Assembly (NCBI GenBank): GCA_019694335.1
Contig: JAIBCD010000031.1
Span: forward strand, 1 to 35,053
Reading direction: 5' to 3'
From: Rhodospirillaceae bacterium
Lineage (GTDB): Bacteria > Pseudomonadota > Alphaproteobacteria > Rhodospirillales > Rhodospirillaceae
DNA length: 35,053 nucleotides
This document shows, piece after piece, positions 25,152-33,099 of the stretch. The position numbers and the translations under genes are program-made. How positions within the stretch are numbered: position 1 is the stretch's first letter; the number at the start of each line of letters is the position of its first letter. The notes below the pieces were generated by a model. That model saw only the letters and a program-made list of their open reading frames with translations, was not told the DNA's origin and searched no databases.

Positions 25152-28049
25152 ATGAGGCGAGCAGTCACGTACCTGAAGTCGGCCGCGGTTCTTTCGAGGA
25201 AAGGGCGTGCGCTCACGACCACTTCCGCATTGGCAATCCTGGCAAGCGCCTGTCCGGAGATGGCCTATGCCCAGACTCCCGCACCGCAAAATGCCCAGGC
25301 GCCGGCCGTGGAGGAAATCGTCGTCACCGGCACACGCGTCGTGCGCGACGGCTACGAGGCGCCGACACCGCTGACGGTCGTCGGGGTCCAGGAACTTCAG
25401 GCGTCCGCGGTCCCTGAAATCGCCGACTATCTGAGCACCTTGCCGACATTCGCCGGTGGCCGCCCGAACGTCCTGAACGTCGGCACCAACACCGGTGAGG
25501 CGGGTCTCGCGACCTTGAGTTTGCGCGATTTGGGCCCGGCCCGAACCCTGGTTCTGTTCGACGGCCACCGCACGGTGGGCGGATCGGTCACCGGCGCCAT
25601 AGACAGCAACACGCTTCCGCAGCAGCTGATCAACCGCGTCGATGTGGTCACCGGCGGCGCCTCGGCCGCGTACGGTTCGGATGCGTTGGCCGGCGTGGTC
25701 AATTTCATCCTCGACAAGAAGTTCACCGGCATCAAAGGCGAGGTTTCCGGCGGCGTCACCGGCTTCGGCGACGCGCGCAACTGGAAGATCAACATATCCG
25801 GCGGTAGCGCCTTCGCGGGTGACAAGGGCCATTTCCTGTTCAGCGGTGAAGCGACCCACGCCGACCCCGCCGACGGCGCGCTCCGCCCCTGGGACAACAG
25901 CAACATCGGGATCATGACCAATCCCGCTTACGGCACCGGCCCGGGGCAGAGCACGTCCGTGCCGCAGAATCTCGTCCGTGATCCGGTCAATCGTTCGAAT
26001 CTCGCGCCCGGCGGCTTGATCACCAACGGCCCGCTCAAAGGCATAGCCTTCGGCCCCGGCGGCACGCCGTATCAATTCGACTACGGCCTCCTCAACGACG
26101 GCGCCAGCATGTACGGCTCGTCCCAGGCCAAATCGCTGAGCTATCACCTCAATCAAGAGCTGGGCATCAATATCACGCACCAGAACGTGTTCCTGCGCGC
26201 CAGCTACGACATCACCGACGACATCAACGTCTATGCCGAAGTGACCTATGCGAACGCCACCACGGTCACGCATGCGATCGGGCCATTGTTCGCCGGCAAC
26301 CTGACCCTGAAGGCGGACAACGCATTCCTTCCGGCGTCGATCGCGGCGCAGGCGGCGGCCCTCAAGGTGACGCAGTTCGCCTTCGGCTCCGCCAACGCCG
26401 ACATGGGCTTCAGCCCCGTCCTGCGCAATCGCCGCCAGAAACTGGAAGAGAGCGTGGGGGCCACCGGACGGCTGGATGCATTCGGTTCAACGTGGAACTG
26501 GGATGCCTATCTCGGAAGCGGTGTTTCCCGGCAGGCGTCCCACAACACCAGGACCGTGTTCCTCGCGGCCTACAACAACGCGCTCGACGCGGTGCGCGGC
26601 CCGAACGGTTCCATCGTCTGCCGCATCAACGTCGACGCCAATCCGGCAAACGACGATCCGAAGTGCGTTCCCTATAACGCCTTCGGCATCGGCGTGAACT
26701 CGCAGGCCGCGCTCGACTACGTTCTGCGCGACGACCAGCGCAATGAACTCTATGTGATGAACGACGCCGCCGTGAGCGTTTCGGGCGAGCCGTTCTCCTC
26801 CTGGGCCGGCCCCATTTCGCTGGCCCTGGGCATCGAGCATCGCAACCAAAGCGTCCGGGGGTCGTCGACCCAGCCCACCGGGTATCTCAACGGCAACTAC
26901 CAGCCCGCCCTCGGCCGCTTCAACGTGACGGAAGGGTTCGCGGAAACCGTCATTCCGCTCGCCAAGGACACGGTGTGGGCAAAGACCCTCGACTTCAACG
27001 GCGCCATCCGCGCCACCGACTACAGCACATCGGGTTATGTCACCACCTGGAAGCTGGGTTTGACCTGGACGCCGATCGAGGATCTGCGCTTCCGCATGAC
27101 CCGGTCGCGGGATATCCGCGCGCCCAACCTGTCGGATCTGTTCGCCGGCCAATCCTCGAGCTTCCAGAACAACCGCCAGGATCCGTTCAACAATAACGCC
27201 ACCGTCACCGTCAACGTCCAGGGCGGGGGCAATCCTCTGCTCAAACCCGAGAAAGCCGACACGATCGGGCTCGGCGTCGTCATGGCGCCCCAGTTCTTCC
27301 CGGGTTTCACCGCCTCGGTGGATTACTGGAAGATCGACGTCAAGGACATCATCGGCGCGCAAACCGGCCCGCTCAATCTTTGCTATCAGGGGCGTACGCA
27401 GTTCTGCAGCCTGTTCCAGCGCGTCGTGCAAAGCGGCGTATCGCTGATCATCGAACAGAACGTGCCGGTCAACCTCGCGCAAACCATCGTGTCCGGTATC
27501 GACTTCGACGCCACCTATCGCCTGAATCTCGCCGACATCTCGGATAACCTTGCCGGCAACACCACGTTCCACTTCATCGCCACGAACAACCTCCGTAACT
27601 GGAGAAACCCGGTGCTGACCCCCGCGGTGGACTACGTCGGGGAAAACCAGGGCAGCTCCGGCGACGGCGGCCTGGTGCGCTGGAACTGGTCCTTGTCGGG
27701 CTCTTACAACCTCGACCCGATCGACGTGTCGATCACCGCGCGCGGCATCACCGGCGGGAACCTTGGCGCTACGTTCATCCAATGTACCTCGGCGTGCCCG
27801 GTGTCGACGCTCAATAACCCGACGATCGATGTCAACTACGTCAAGGGCGCGATGTATTTCGACGGCGCGCTCTCCTACAAGGTCTCGGAGGGCATCACCG
27901 CGTACCTCAACGTCAAGAACCTGGCGGGCACGGATCCCGAGCTGGTGCCGCATACCGGCATCAACGCCCCCACATACGCTCAAACGAACCTCGGGCTCTA
28001 CGACTACCTGGGCCGTGTGTTCCGGGCGGGCGTAAGGTTCAAGATGTGA
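25152..28049 (+). CDS. TonB-dependent outer-membrane receptor 2
   Basis: A 965-aa TonB-dependent receptor paralogous to receptor 1. It has an N-terminal signal segment (to about 40, ending AYA-Q), TonB-box-like VEEIVVTGTRVV, a plug with LRDLGPARTLVLFDGHR and VDVVTGGASAAYGSDALAG, and a barrel sharing GPLKGIAFGPGG, FLRASYDITDDINVYAE, VIPLAKDT, RDIRAPNL and C-terminal FRAGVRFKM. Cys pairs 490/505, 744/752 and 878/882 correspond to those of receptor 1. The central loops differ clearly, implying a different ligand. The substrate is unknown, and there is no sugar-, iron- or cobalamin-specific neighbour. A VOC protein and a cyclophilin-like protein follow after a 114-bp gap that contains two palindromes. 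Confidence 0.95.
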   Translation: MRRAVTYLKSAAVLSRKGRALTTTSALAILASACPEMAYAQTPAPQNAQAPAVEEIVVTGTRVVRDGYEAPTPLTVVGVQELQASAVPEIADYLSTLPTFAGGRPNVLNVGTNTGEAGLATLSLRDLGPARTLVLFDGHRTVGGSVTGAIDSNTLPQQLINRVDVVTGGASAAYGSDALAGVVNFILDKKFTGIKGEVSGGVTGFGDARNWKINISGGSAFAGDKGHFLFSGEATHADPADGALRPWDNSNIGIMTNPAYGTGPGQSTSVPQNLVRDPVNRSNLAPGGLITNGPLKGIAFGPGGTPYQFDYGLLNDGASMYGSSQAKSLSYHLNQELGINITHQNVFLRASYDITDDINVYAEVTYANATTVTHAIGPLFAGNLTLKADNAFLPASIAAQAAALKVTQFAFGSANADMGFSPVLRNRRQKLEESVGATGRLDAFGSTWNWDAYLGSGVSRQASHNTRTVFLAAYNNALDAVRGPNGSIVCRINVDANPANDDPKCVPYNAFGIGVNSQAALDYVLRDDQRNELYVMNDAAVSVSGEPFSSWAGPISLALGIEHRNQSVRGSSTQPTGYLNGNYQPALGRFNVTEGFAETVIPLAKDTVWAKTLDFNGAIRATDYSTSGYVTTWKLGLTWTPIEDLRFRMTRSRDIRAPNLSDLFAGQSSSFQNNRQDPFNNNATVTVNVQGGGNPLLKPEKADTIGLGVVMAPQFFPGFTASVDYWKIDVKDIIGAQTGPLNLCYQGRTQFCSLFQRVVQSGVSLIIEQNVPVNLAQTIVSGIDFDATYRLNLADISDNLAGNTTFHFIATNNLRNWRNPVLTPAVDYVGENQGSSGDGGLVRWNWSLSGSYNLDPIDVSITARGITGGNLGATFIQCTSACPVSTLNNPTIDVNYVKGAMYFDGALSYKVSEGITAYLNVKNLAGTDPELVPHTGINAPTYAQTNLGLYDYLGRVFRAGVRFKM

Positions 28050-28077
28050 TCGCGTAAGAGACCGGTTGCTTGAGGAA

Positions 28078-28112
28078 TTTGCGGGTCCGTAAAGTGTTTG
28101 CGGGCCCGCAAA
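28078..28112. repeat. Tandem pair of 16-bp palindromes (possible operator or terminator)
   Basis: TTTGCGGGTCCGTAAA (28078-28093) and TTTGCGGGCCCGCAAA (28097-28112) are two copies of one motif separated by GTG. The second is a perfect palindrome; the first differs at two positions. The centres are 19 bp apart, near two helical turns. The outer arms can also pair into one 13-bp stem (28077-28089 with 28101-28113), so an RNA hairpin ending receptor 2 transcription is the alternative. They lie 28 nt after the receptor stop and 52 nt before the VOC start. Confidence 0.6.
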
Positions 28113-28163
28113 TCGTTCTACACTGGCACCGGAAAACTTCATCCCAAACGAGGAGGGCCAATC

Positions 28164-28661
28164 ATGAAAGATATCGTCGCGGGCATGGTCAACCAGTTCG
28201 AAGCCGGCAAGATGAGCCGGCGGCAGCTGATCGAGGGTCTCACCATCGCCGCCACCGCCGCGGTGGCGTCGCCGGCCATGGCGGCTGCGCCGGCGGCCAA
28301 GGGCTTCAAGGCCACATCGATCAACCACCTGTCCTTCGGTGTGCCGGATTACGGCAAGGCGCGTGATTTCTATGTCGATCTGCTCGGGTTCGAAGTGAAG
28401 AAGGACGACGGCAAGCAGTGCTACCTGATCTGCGGCGACAGCTCGATCGTCGCGCGCAAGACCCAGGATCCTGCCGGCAAGACCTATATCGACCATGTCT
28501 GCTACACGATCGCCAACTGGGACGGAAAGGCCGTGGAGGCGGAACTGAAACGGCGCGGCCTCGATCCCAAGCCGGGTGCCAACGAATTCAGCTTCATCGT
28601 CAAGGATCCCAACGGCTTCGGCGTGCAGATTGCCGGCCACCCGCACTGCTGCGAGGCGTGA
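28164..28661 (+). CDS. Exported VOC (glyoxalase/dioxygenase superfamily) protein
   Basis: A 165-aa protein. The N-terminus has SRRQLIEGLTIAATAAVASPAMA, a twin-arginine-like leader, suggesting folded export to the periplasm. Residues about 50-160 form one VOC module pair: INHLSFGVPDYGKARDFYVDLLGFEV, then DHVCYTIANW and IVKDPNGFGVQIAGH. His in INHLSF and DHVCY fit VOC metal ligands, but the usual final Glu is Gln (GVQIAG), so the metal site is altered. ATG 28164 follows GAGGAGGG. Its TGA stop overlaps the ATG of the cyclophilin-like gene (TGATG), showing translational coupling. Substrate unknown; candidates include binding or isomerisation of a compound imported by receptor 2. Confidence 0.85.
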   Translation: MKDIVAGMVNQFEAGKMSRRQLIEGLTIAATAAVASPAMAAAPAAKGFKATSINHLSFGVPDYGKARDFYVDLLGFEVKKDDGKQCYLICGDSSIVARKTQDPAGKTYIDHVCYTIANWDGKAVEAELKRRGLDPKPGANEFSFIVKDPNGFGVQIAGHPHCCEA

Positions 28662-29554
28662 TGCGCCTGCCGCCGCGGATCGCGGTCGCCTTGGGGTTGC
28701 TGGCGGCCCAGCCCGTCCTGGGCGCGGAACCAGCGGGCAAATTCCCGCCGACGGCCGCCGACATCCTCGCGGCGGCGCCGGCCACCGCCTGGCGGCCAAT
28801 CCCGGCGGAGAACCTCCTGCGCATGGAGCTGGCGGATGGCCGCGCGGTCATCATCGAGCTCACGCCGGTGTTCGCGCCCCAGCACGTCGCGAACATCCGC
28901 TCTCTGGTGCGCCAGAAGTGGTTCGACGGGAACGCCATCGTCCGGGTGCGGGACAATTACGTCGCACAATGGGGCGGGGCGCGGGACGATCGCGCGGTGC
29001 CCGCCGACGTACCGACCCAGATTCCCGCCGAATATGAGCGGCCGTTGAAAGGCGTTCCGTTCACGCCTCTGCCGTTCCCGGACTCCTACGCGCCACGCAC
29101 CGGATTTTCCGACACCTGGCCGGTCGGGGCTGACGCGAACAACATCTGGCTCACCCACTGCTACGGGGCCGTGGCGGTCGGGCGCTCCAATGCGCCGGAT
29201 ACCGGATCGGGGATCGAGCTGTATGCGATCATCGGTCACGCCCAGCGTCATATGGATCGCAATTTGGCCGTGGTCGGCCGGGTTGTGGAGGGTATGGATG
29301 TCCTGTCCGCGTTGCCCCGTGGGCCGGCGCCGCAAGGAAACTATGAAAAGGCGAACTTTATCCCGATCGCGAAGACACAGGGGTTCAGCGCGAGCGACGC
29401 CGCCGCGCCGCGGTTTGAGGTTCTGCGCACCGATACGCCCACTTTCACGCAATACGTGAACGCGCGCGCGAACCGCCTGGACGCCTTTTACGCCAAGCCC
29501 GCCGCCGGGATCGACGTCTGCAACGTGCAGGTTCCCATCCAACGCCGGAAATAG
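28661..29554 (+). CDS. Exported cyclophilin-like peptidyl-prolyl isomerase, divergent
   Basis: A 297-aa protein with a signal peptide (LPPRIAVALGLLAAQPVLG-A). The cyclophilin fold is recognisable: ADGRAVIIELTPVFAPQHVANIRSLV, WFDGNAIVRVRDNYVAQWGG (compare FHRVxxxFxxQgGD, with the catalytic Arg position kept), YGAVAVGRS, and NLAVVGRVVEGMDVLSAL. The SQFFI segment is replaced by GIELYAII, and an insertion of about 50 residues separates the halves, so activity may be reduced. It presumably assists folding of periplasmic or outer-membrane proteins. The start overlaps the VOC stop by one base (TGATG). The last about 60 residues lie beyond the fold. A convergent propeller gene ends 133 bp downstream. 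Confidence 0.83.
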   Translation: MRLPPRIAVALGLLAAQPVLGAEPAGKFPPTAADILAAAPATAWRPIPAENLLRMELADGRAVIIELTPVFAPQHVANIRSLVRQKWFDGNAIVRVRDNYVAQWGGARDDRAVPADVPTQIPAEYERPLKGVPFTPLPFPDSYAPRTGFSDTWPVGADANNIWLTHCYGAVAVGRSNAPDTGSGIELYAIIGHAQRHMDRNLAVVGRVVEGMDVLSALPRGPAPQGNYEKANFIPIAKTQGFSASDAAAPRFEVLRTDTPTFTQYVNARANRLDAFYAKPAAGIDVCNVQVPIQRRK

Positions 29555-29670
29555 GCTCGCATCCGCGCTTGGCGTTGTCTTCCGGGGGAGCGGATGTGGC
29601 CCACGCTCGAGCGCGCCGAACCGCCCCGTGTGGCGCCGACGGACTTCCTGAAGCCGCAAGAGAAGGGCAA

Positions 29671-29697
29671 GAAGAAGTGGCGGCGGGCTACTTCTTC
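29671..29697 (-). terminator. Weak stem-loop at the end of propeller 3
   Basis: GAAGAAGT (29671-29678) pairs with ACTTCTTC (29690-29697) around an 11-nt loop. One arm overlaps the last codons of the minus-strand propeller gene, and pyrimidine-rich sequence follows the stem on the minus strand (TTGCCCTTCTC). It may be a weak terminator between convergent genes. Confidence 0.3.
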
Positions 29698-30782
29698 ATC
29701 GCTGGCGGAAAGTACTGCTGCCCGATCAGGCGCGCGGGGTCGGCATTCGCCCTGGGCACCAGCTTCTGGACGCGGCTGTTGTAGCCGTCGGCGACATAGA
29801 GGTTGCCGCTGGCGTCGGTATCCCAGTTGTGCAGGTTGTCCATCTCGCCGGGCGCGCGGCCGGTGACGCCCCAGTAGGTCTGGAGTTTGCCGTTCAGGTC
29901 GAATTTGGCGATGCGGTTGTAGTTGGCGTCGCTCATCCACAGCATCTGGTCTTTGGTGATGATCAGCCGCGTCACGCTGCCGGTGTTCTTCCATTCGTCG
30001 AGGAACTTGCCGGAGGCGTCGAAGATCTGGATGCGGGTGTTGCGCCGGTCGGCGGCATAGATGCGCCCTTGCGCATCGACGGCGACCGAGTGAATGAGGT
30101 CGAACTGCCCCGGGCCGGAACCCTTCGAGCCGAACTCCGAGACGTATTTCCCGTTCTTGTCGAACTTGACGATGCGGGCGTTGACGTAGCCGTCACCCAC
30201 GTAGAACGAGCCGTCGGGCATGAACGCCAGCGACGACGGCATGTTGAAGTGGTTCTGGTCCCAGGCCGGCTTGTCCTTTTCGCCCAGGCGCATCACCAGC
30301 TTCTTGCCGTCGTTGGTGAATTTCAGAATCTGGTGGCCCAGGTCCATCACCCAAATATGGCGCTCGGGATCGTAAGGGCTGATCTGGATGTTATGGGCGA
30401 AGGTGATGTCGTTGTCCCACTGCTTCCAGTCCTCGGTCACCTTGCCGTCGGCGTTGAGGATCATGATGTTGTGGTCGTGGGGCTGCTTTTCGGGCGGCAA
30501 GGTCGAGGTCGTGGACTTCTCGTTCGTGACCTTGCCGTCGGCCGACAGCACCGGCGCGGTCGGCCGGGTGAGGCGGGCAGGGGCGGTGGTGACGAAGATC
30601 CGGTCGGGCCTGTCGACGGTCACGCTGGCGATCGGGCGGTCCCAGTGGTCGATGCCGGGCTTGAACCAGCCCACCACGGGTTCATACGGGCCGGTCTGGT
30701 CGAGCCCACCTTTTTCCTGCGCCATGACGCTGCCAGCACAGACGGAAACGGCCGCGAGGCCCAACAATAACCAGCGCTTCAT
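29688..30782 (-). CDS. Secreted NHL-repeat beta-propeller protein
   Basis: A 364-aa exported protein (MKRWLLLGLAAVSVCAGSVMA-Q). It has NHL-type repeats: FAHNIQISPYDPERHIWVMD, MPSSLAFMPDGSFYVGDGYVNARIVKFD, LIHSVAVDAQGRIYAADRRNTRIQIFD, VTRLIITKDQMLWMSDANYNRIAKFD and NWDTDASGNLYVADGYNSRVQKL. The repeats are more regular than in the propellers at 750 and 21791. A periplasmic ligand-binding or lyase-like role is possible, with no catalytic evidence. GGGGAGGGATTCC precedes the ATG at 30782. It converges on the receptor 2 / VOC / cyclophilin group, and the YeiH-type gene ends 71 bp upstream of its start, so it may be read from its own promoter or through from that gene. Confidence 0.87.
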   Translation of the reverse strand: MKRWLLLGLAAVSVCAGSVMAQEKGGLDQTGPYEPVVGWFKPGIDHWDRPIASVTVDRPDRIFVTTAPARLTRPTAPVLSADGKVTNEKSTTSTLPPEKQPHDHNIMILNADGKVTEDWKQWDNDITFAHNIQISPYDPERHIWVMDLGHQILKFTNDGKKLVMRLGEKDKPAWDQNHFNMPSSLAFMPDGSFYVGDGYVNARIVKFDKNGKYVSEFGSKGSGPGQFDLIHSVAVDAQGRIYAADRRNTRIQIFDASGKFLDEWKNTGSVTRLIITKDQMLWMSDANYNRIAKFDLNGKLQTYWGVTGRAPGEMDNLHNWDTDASGNLYVADGYNSRVQKLVPRANADPARLIGQQYFPPAMKK

Positions 30783-30853
30783 GGAATCCCTCCCCGAGGA
30801 AACAGGGAGAAACCTTACCCGCGGCGGGGCAAGCTCGCCAAGCTTTCATTGCC

Positions 30854-31867
30854 TTAAGTTAGGGCTTTGATGAGCGCCAGGCTCAGGCTGGCGATGAATA
30901 TGGAGGCCACGCCGCCCAAAAGGGCCGGGCGCAGGCCCTTGCCGGCAAGCTTGCGCAGGTCGGTCTGCATGCCCATGGCCGCCAGCGCGGTGGCCAGCAG
31001 GAAGGCGGTGCAGCTGACGATTCCGGATCTGACCTCGGGCGGCACCGTGATCGCGCTGTTCACGGCGGTGACCAGCATGAAGCCCGCGACGAACCACGGC
31101 GGACCCGGCTTGCGGGCGGCGGCCTCGTGCTCGATATGCGCCGCGCGCGCCGGAGGCACGGCCATGACACTGAGCGCGACGACCATGGGTGCGAGCAGCA
31201 TCACGCGGCACAGTTTGGCGATGGTGCCGTATTTGCCGGCATCCGCCCCATCCTGGAACGCCGCGGCGACCACCTGGGCGACTTCATGGATCGATGAACC
31301 GCTCCATAGGCCGTAGGCCTGCGGCTCCAGGTGCAGGAGGTGCGGCAGCAAGGGGTAGGCGAACATCGCGACCGAACCGTAGACGGTGACGCAGGCGACC
31401 GCATAACAAACGTCTTCCTCGCCGGCGCCGGTCACGGAATTGGTCGCGATCACCGCGGACGCGCCGCAGATCGACGTGCCGCCCGCGATCAGCTGCGTGA
31501 GCTTTCGGTCCACGCCCAGCATCCGTCCGGCCCAGATCGTGAACACGAAAGTCGCCGCCGTGGTGACGACGATGATGCCTAGAGCGCGCGCGCCGACTTC
31601 GCCGATCTGGGACAGGGTTAGCTGAAATCCGAGCAGCATGATGCCGAGACGCAAGACGCGCTTCAGGCAGAACTCCACGCCCGCCTGCGCCCAGGCTTGC
31701 GCGCCGGCGGCGTTGCGGAAGGTGGTGGCGATCAGGATCGCCAGGATCAGAGGGCTCAGGACCGATATATAAGGCAACTGGCGCAAGGCCATGGCGGCGA
31801 GCGAGATCGCGCACATGAAAGCCGCGCCGGGCGCGATCCGGGCGATGGCGTCCCGCCGCACCCGCAT
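30854..31867 (-). CDS. YeiH / UPF0324 family inner-membrane protein (putative sulfate exporter family)
   Basis: A 337-aa polytopic membrane protein with about ten hydrophobic helices. It matches E. coli YeiH at several points: GGTSICGASAVIAT, GSSIHEVAQVVAAAFQDG, KLCRVMLLAP and AAMGMQTDLRKLAGKG. Family members are annotated as putative sulfate exporters, an assignment supported by little direct data. ATG 31867 gives an N-terminus similar in length to E. coli YeiH; a TTG at 31921 extends the frame by 18 residues and cannot be excluded. A YeiE-like LysR regulator lies upstream on the same strand, mirroring the yeiE/yeiH association in enterobacteria and supporting the assignment. Confidence 0.88.
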   Translation of the reverse strand: MRVRRDAIARIAPGAAFMCAISLAAMALRQLPYISVLSPLILAILIATTFRNAAGAQAWAQAGVEFCLKRVLRLGIMLLGFQLTLSQIGEVGARALGIIVVTTAATFVFTIWAGRMLGVDRKLTQLIAGGTSICGASAVIATNSVTGAGEEDVCYAVACVTVYGSVAMFAYPLLPHLLHLEPQAYGLWSGSSIHEVAQVVAAAFQDGADAGKYGTIAKLCRVMLLAPMVVALSVMAVPPARAAHIEHEAAARKPGPPWFVAGFMLVTAVNSAITVPPEVRSGIVSCTAFLLATALAAMGMQTDLRKLAGKGLRPALLGGVASIFIASLSLALIKALT

Positions 31868-32018
31868 CCCCGTCCAGGTCGCCGGGGCCGATAAAGCCTT
31901 TTCGCCGGAGGTGGGGGCCAACGCCGGAAATTCCCATGCAATTCCAGCCCTTACTGTCGGGCGGAATGGCCGGGGGGTTCCAACGCAATGTCTGTGTTGG
32001 AACGTTCGATATTATTGG

Positions 32019-32921
32019 TCAATCGCCGTTGGGGGCGATGTCCGACAACCCGATGTCGGAAAGCAGGGCCCGCTCGGCGTTGCTGCTGTAGCGCTCGCGA
32101 TGGCGCAGGACATAGAACGCCCGCTTCGGCAGGGTGATCTCGACGCGATGGAGTTTGCCGGCGGCGAGCAAATGGGTGACGGCGAGGTTCGAGATGGCGG
32201 TGGCGCAGCTGCCGGTCACGATCGCCGCCCGGATCGCCTCGTTCGACGGCAGCTCGATGCGGATGTCGAGTTTGGCGGGGTCGACGCCGAAGCCGCGCAA
32301 GGCGGTCTCGAACATCGCGCGCGTGCCCGAGCCGCGCTCGCGCAGGATCCAGGCGCCCTCCAGCAGGCCCTCCGGCAGTCGGGGCGGGTTCTTGACCCAA
32401 GGGTGGGTCGCGCCGACCACCACGACGAGGGAATCGCCATCGATTTCGTGGACGTTCAGCAGCGGGTCGTCGATCTCGCCCTCGACCAGACCGAGATTGG
32501 CGCTGCCGTTGCGCACCTGCTGCGCCACCTGTTCGGTATTGGCGATCGACAAGTTCAGGCTGATGCCGGGATGCGCCTCCTGGAAACGGTACAGTCGCGC
32601 GGGCAGCCAGTAGTTGCCGACGGTCTGGCTGGCCGCGATCGACAGCGATCCATGCTTCAGGCCGGAAAGATCGTGCAACACCGCTTCGGCGGTCCTGGCG
32701 CGGGCAATCACGCCGCGCGCTTCGGCCAGGAACGCCCGGCCGGTCTGGGTAAGCGCGATGCCGCGACCGACCCGGTCGAACAGCTTCACGCCATAGCGGC
32801 TTTCCAAGGCGGCGATCGCCGCGCTGGTGGCAGACTGCGTCAGGTTGAGCTGTAGCGCGGCCTGGGTCACATGCTCTTTTTCCGCGACCGCGATGAAAAT
32901 GCGAAGTTGTTCCAGCGTCAT
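32019..32921 (-). CDS. LysR-family transcriptional regulator, YeiE-like
   Basis: A 300-aa regulator. The N-terminal winged helix-turn-helix covers about 1-60 (LEQLRIFIAVAEKEHVTQAA, LTQSATSAAIAALESRYG, VKLFDRVGRGIALTQTG). The effector domain follows, with ASQTVGNYWLPARLYRFQEAHPGI and WILRERGSGTRAMFE, both strikingly like E. coli YeiE (ASSTIGNYILP, WILRERGSGTRE). It likely controls the YeiH-type gene 151 bp downstream on the same strand. The effector is unknown. The ATG at 32921 has no strong ribosome site. The start faces the creatininase-family gene across about 178 bp, so a shared divergent control region is possible. Confidence 0.92.
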   Translation of the reverse strand: MTLEQLRIFIAVAEKEHVTQAALQLNLTQSATSAAIAALESRYGVKLFDRVGRGIALTQTGRAFLAEARGVIARARTAEAVLHDLSGLKHGSLSIAASQTVGNYWLPARLYRFQEAHPGISLNLSIANTEQVAQQVRNGSANLGLVEGEIDDPLLNVHEIDGDSLVVVVGATHPWVKNPPRLPEGLLEGAWILRERGSGTRAMFETALRGFGVDPAKLDIRIELPSNEAIRAAIVTGSCATAISNLAVTHLLAAGKLHRVEITLPKRAFYVLRHRERYSSNAERALLSDIGLSDIAPNGD

Positions 32922-33099
32922 GATACGGCACAGGCGGAAGGGCGTTTGTAAGGTTCATCTTCAAGGATAGCCCGCGAGGGAACAATTGCTTTTTTGGCGC
33001 CATTTTTGGCCTGTTTTTGCGCGCAACCGGCCGATGTTTGCGGCTAGTCTCAAGGCTCCCCGCGGGAAGGCGGGCCGACATATCTGGGGAGATATCCAA

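Noticed and set aside
23486-25222. A 578-codon minus-strand open frame over OGT-like 3 and the following gap
   Set aside because: It mostly mirrors the OGT-like gene; the part within the intergenic gap has no family motif or strong ribosome site.
26487-28799. A 770-codon minus-strand open frame across TonB receptor 2 and the VOC gene
   Set aside because: It has the same low-complexity antisense composition and spans several real genes; nothing suggests it is translated.
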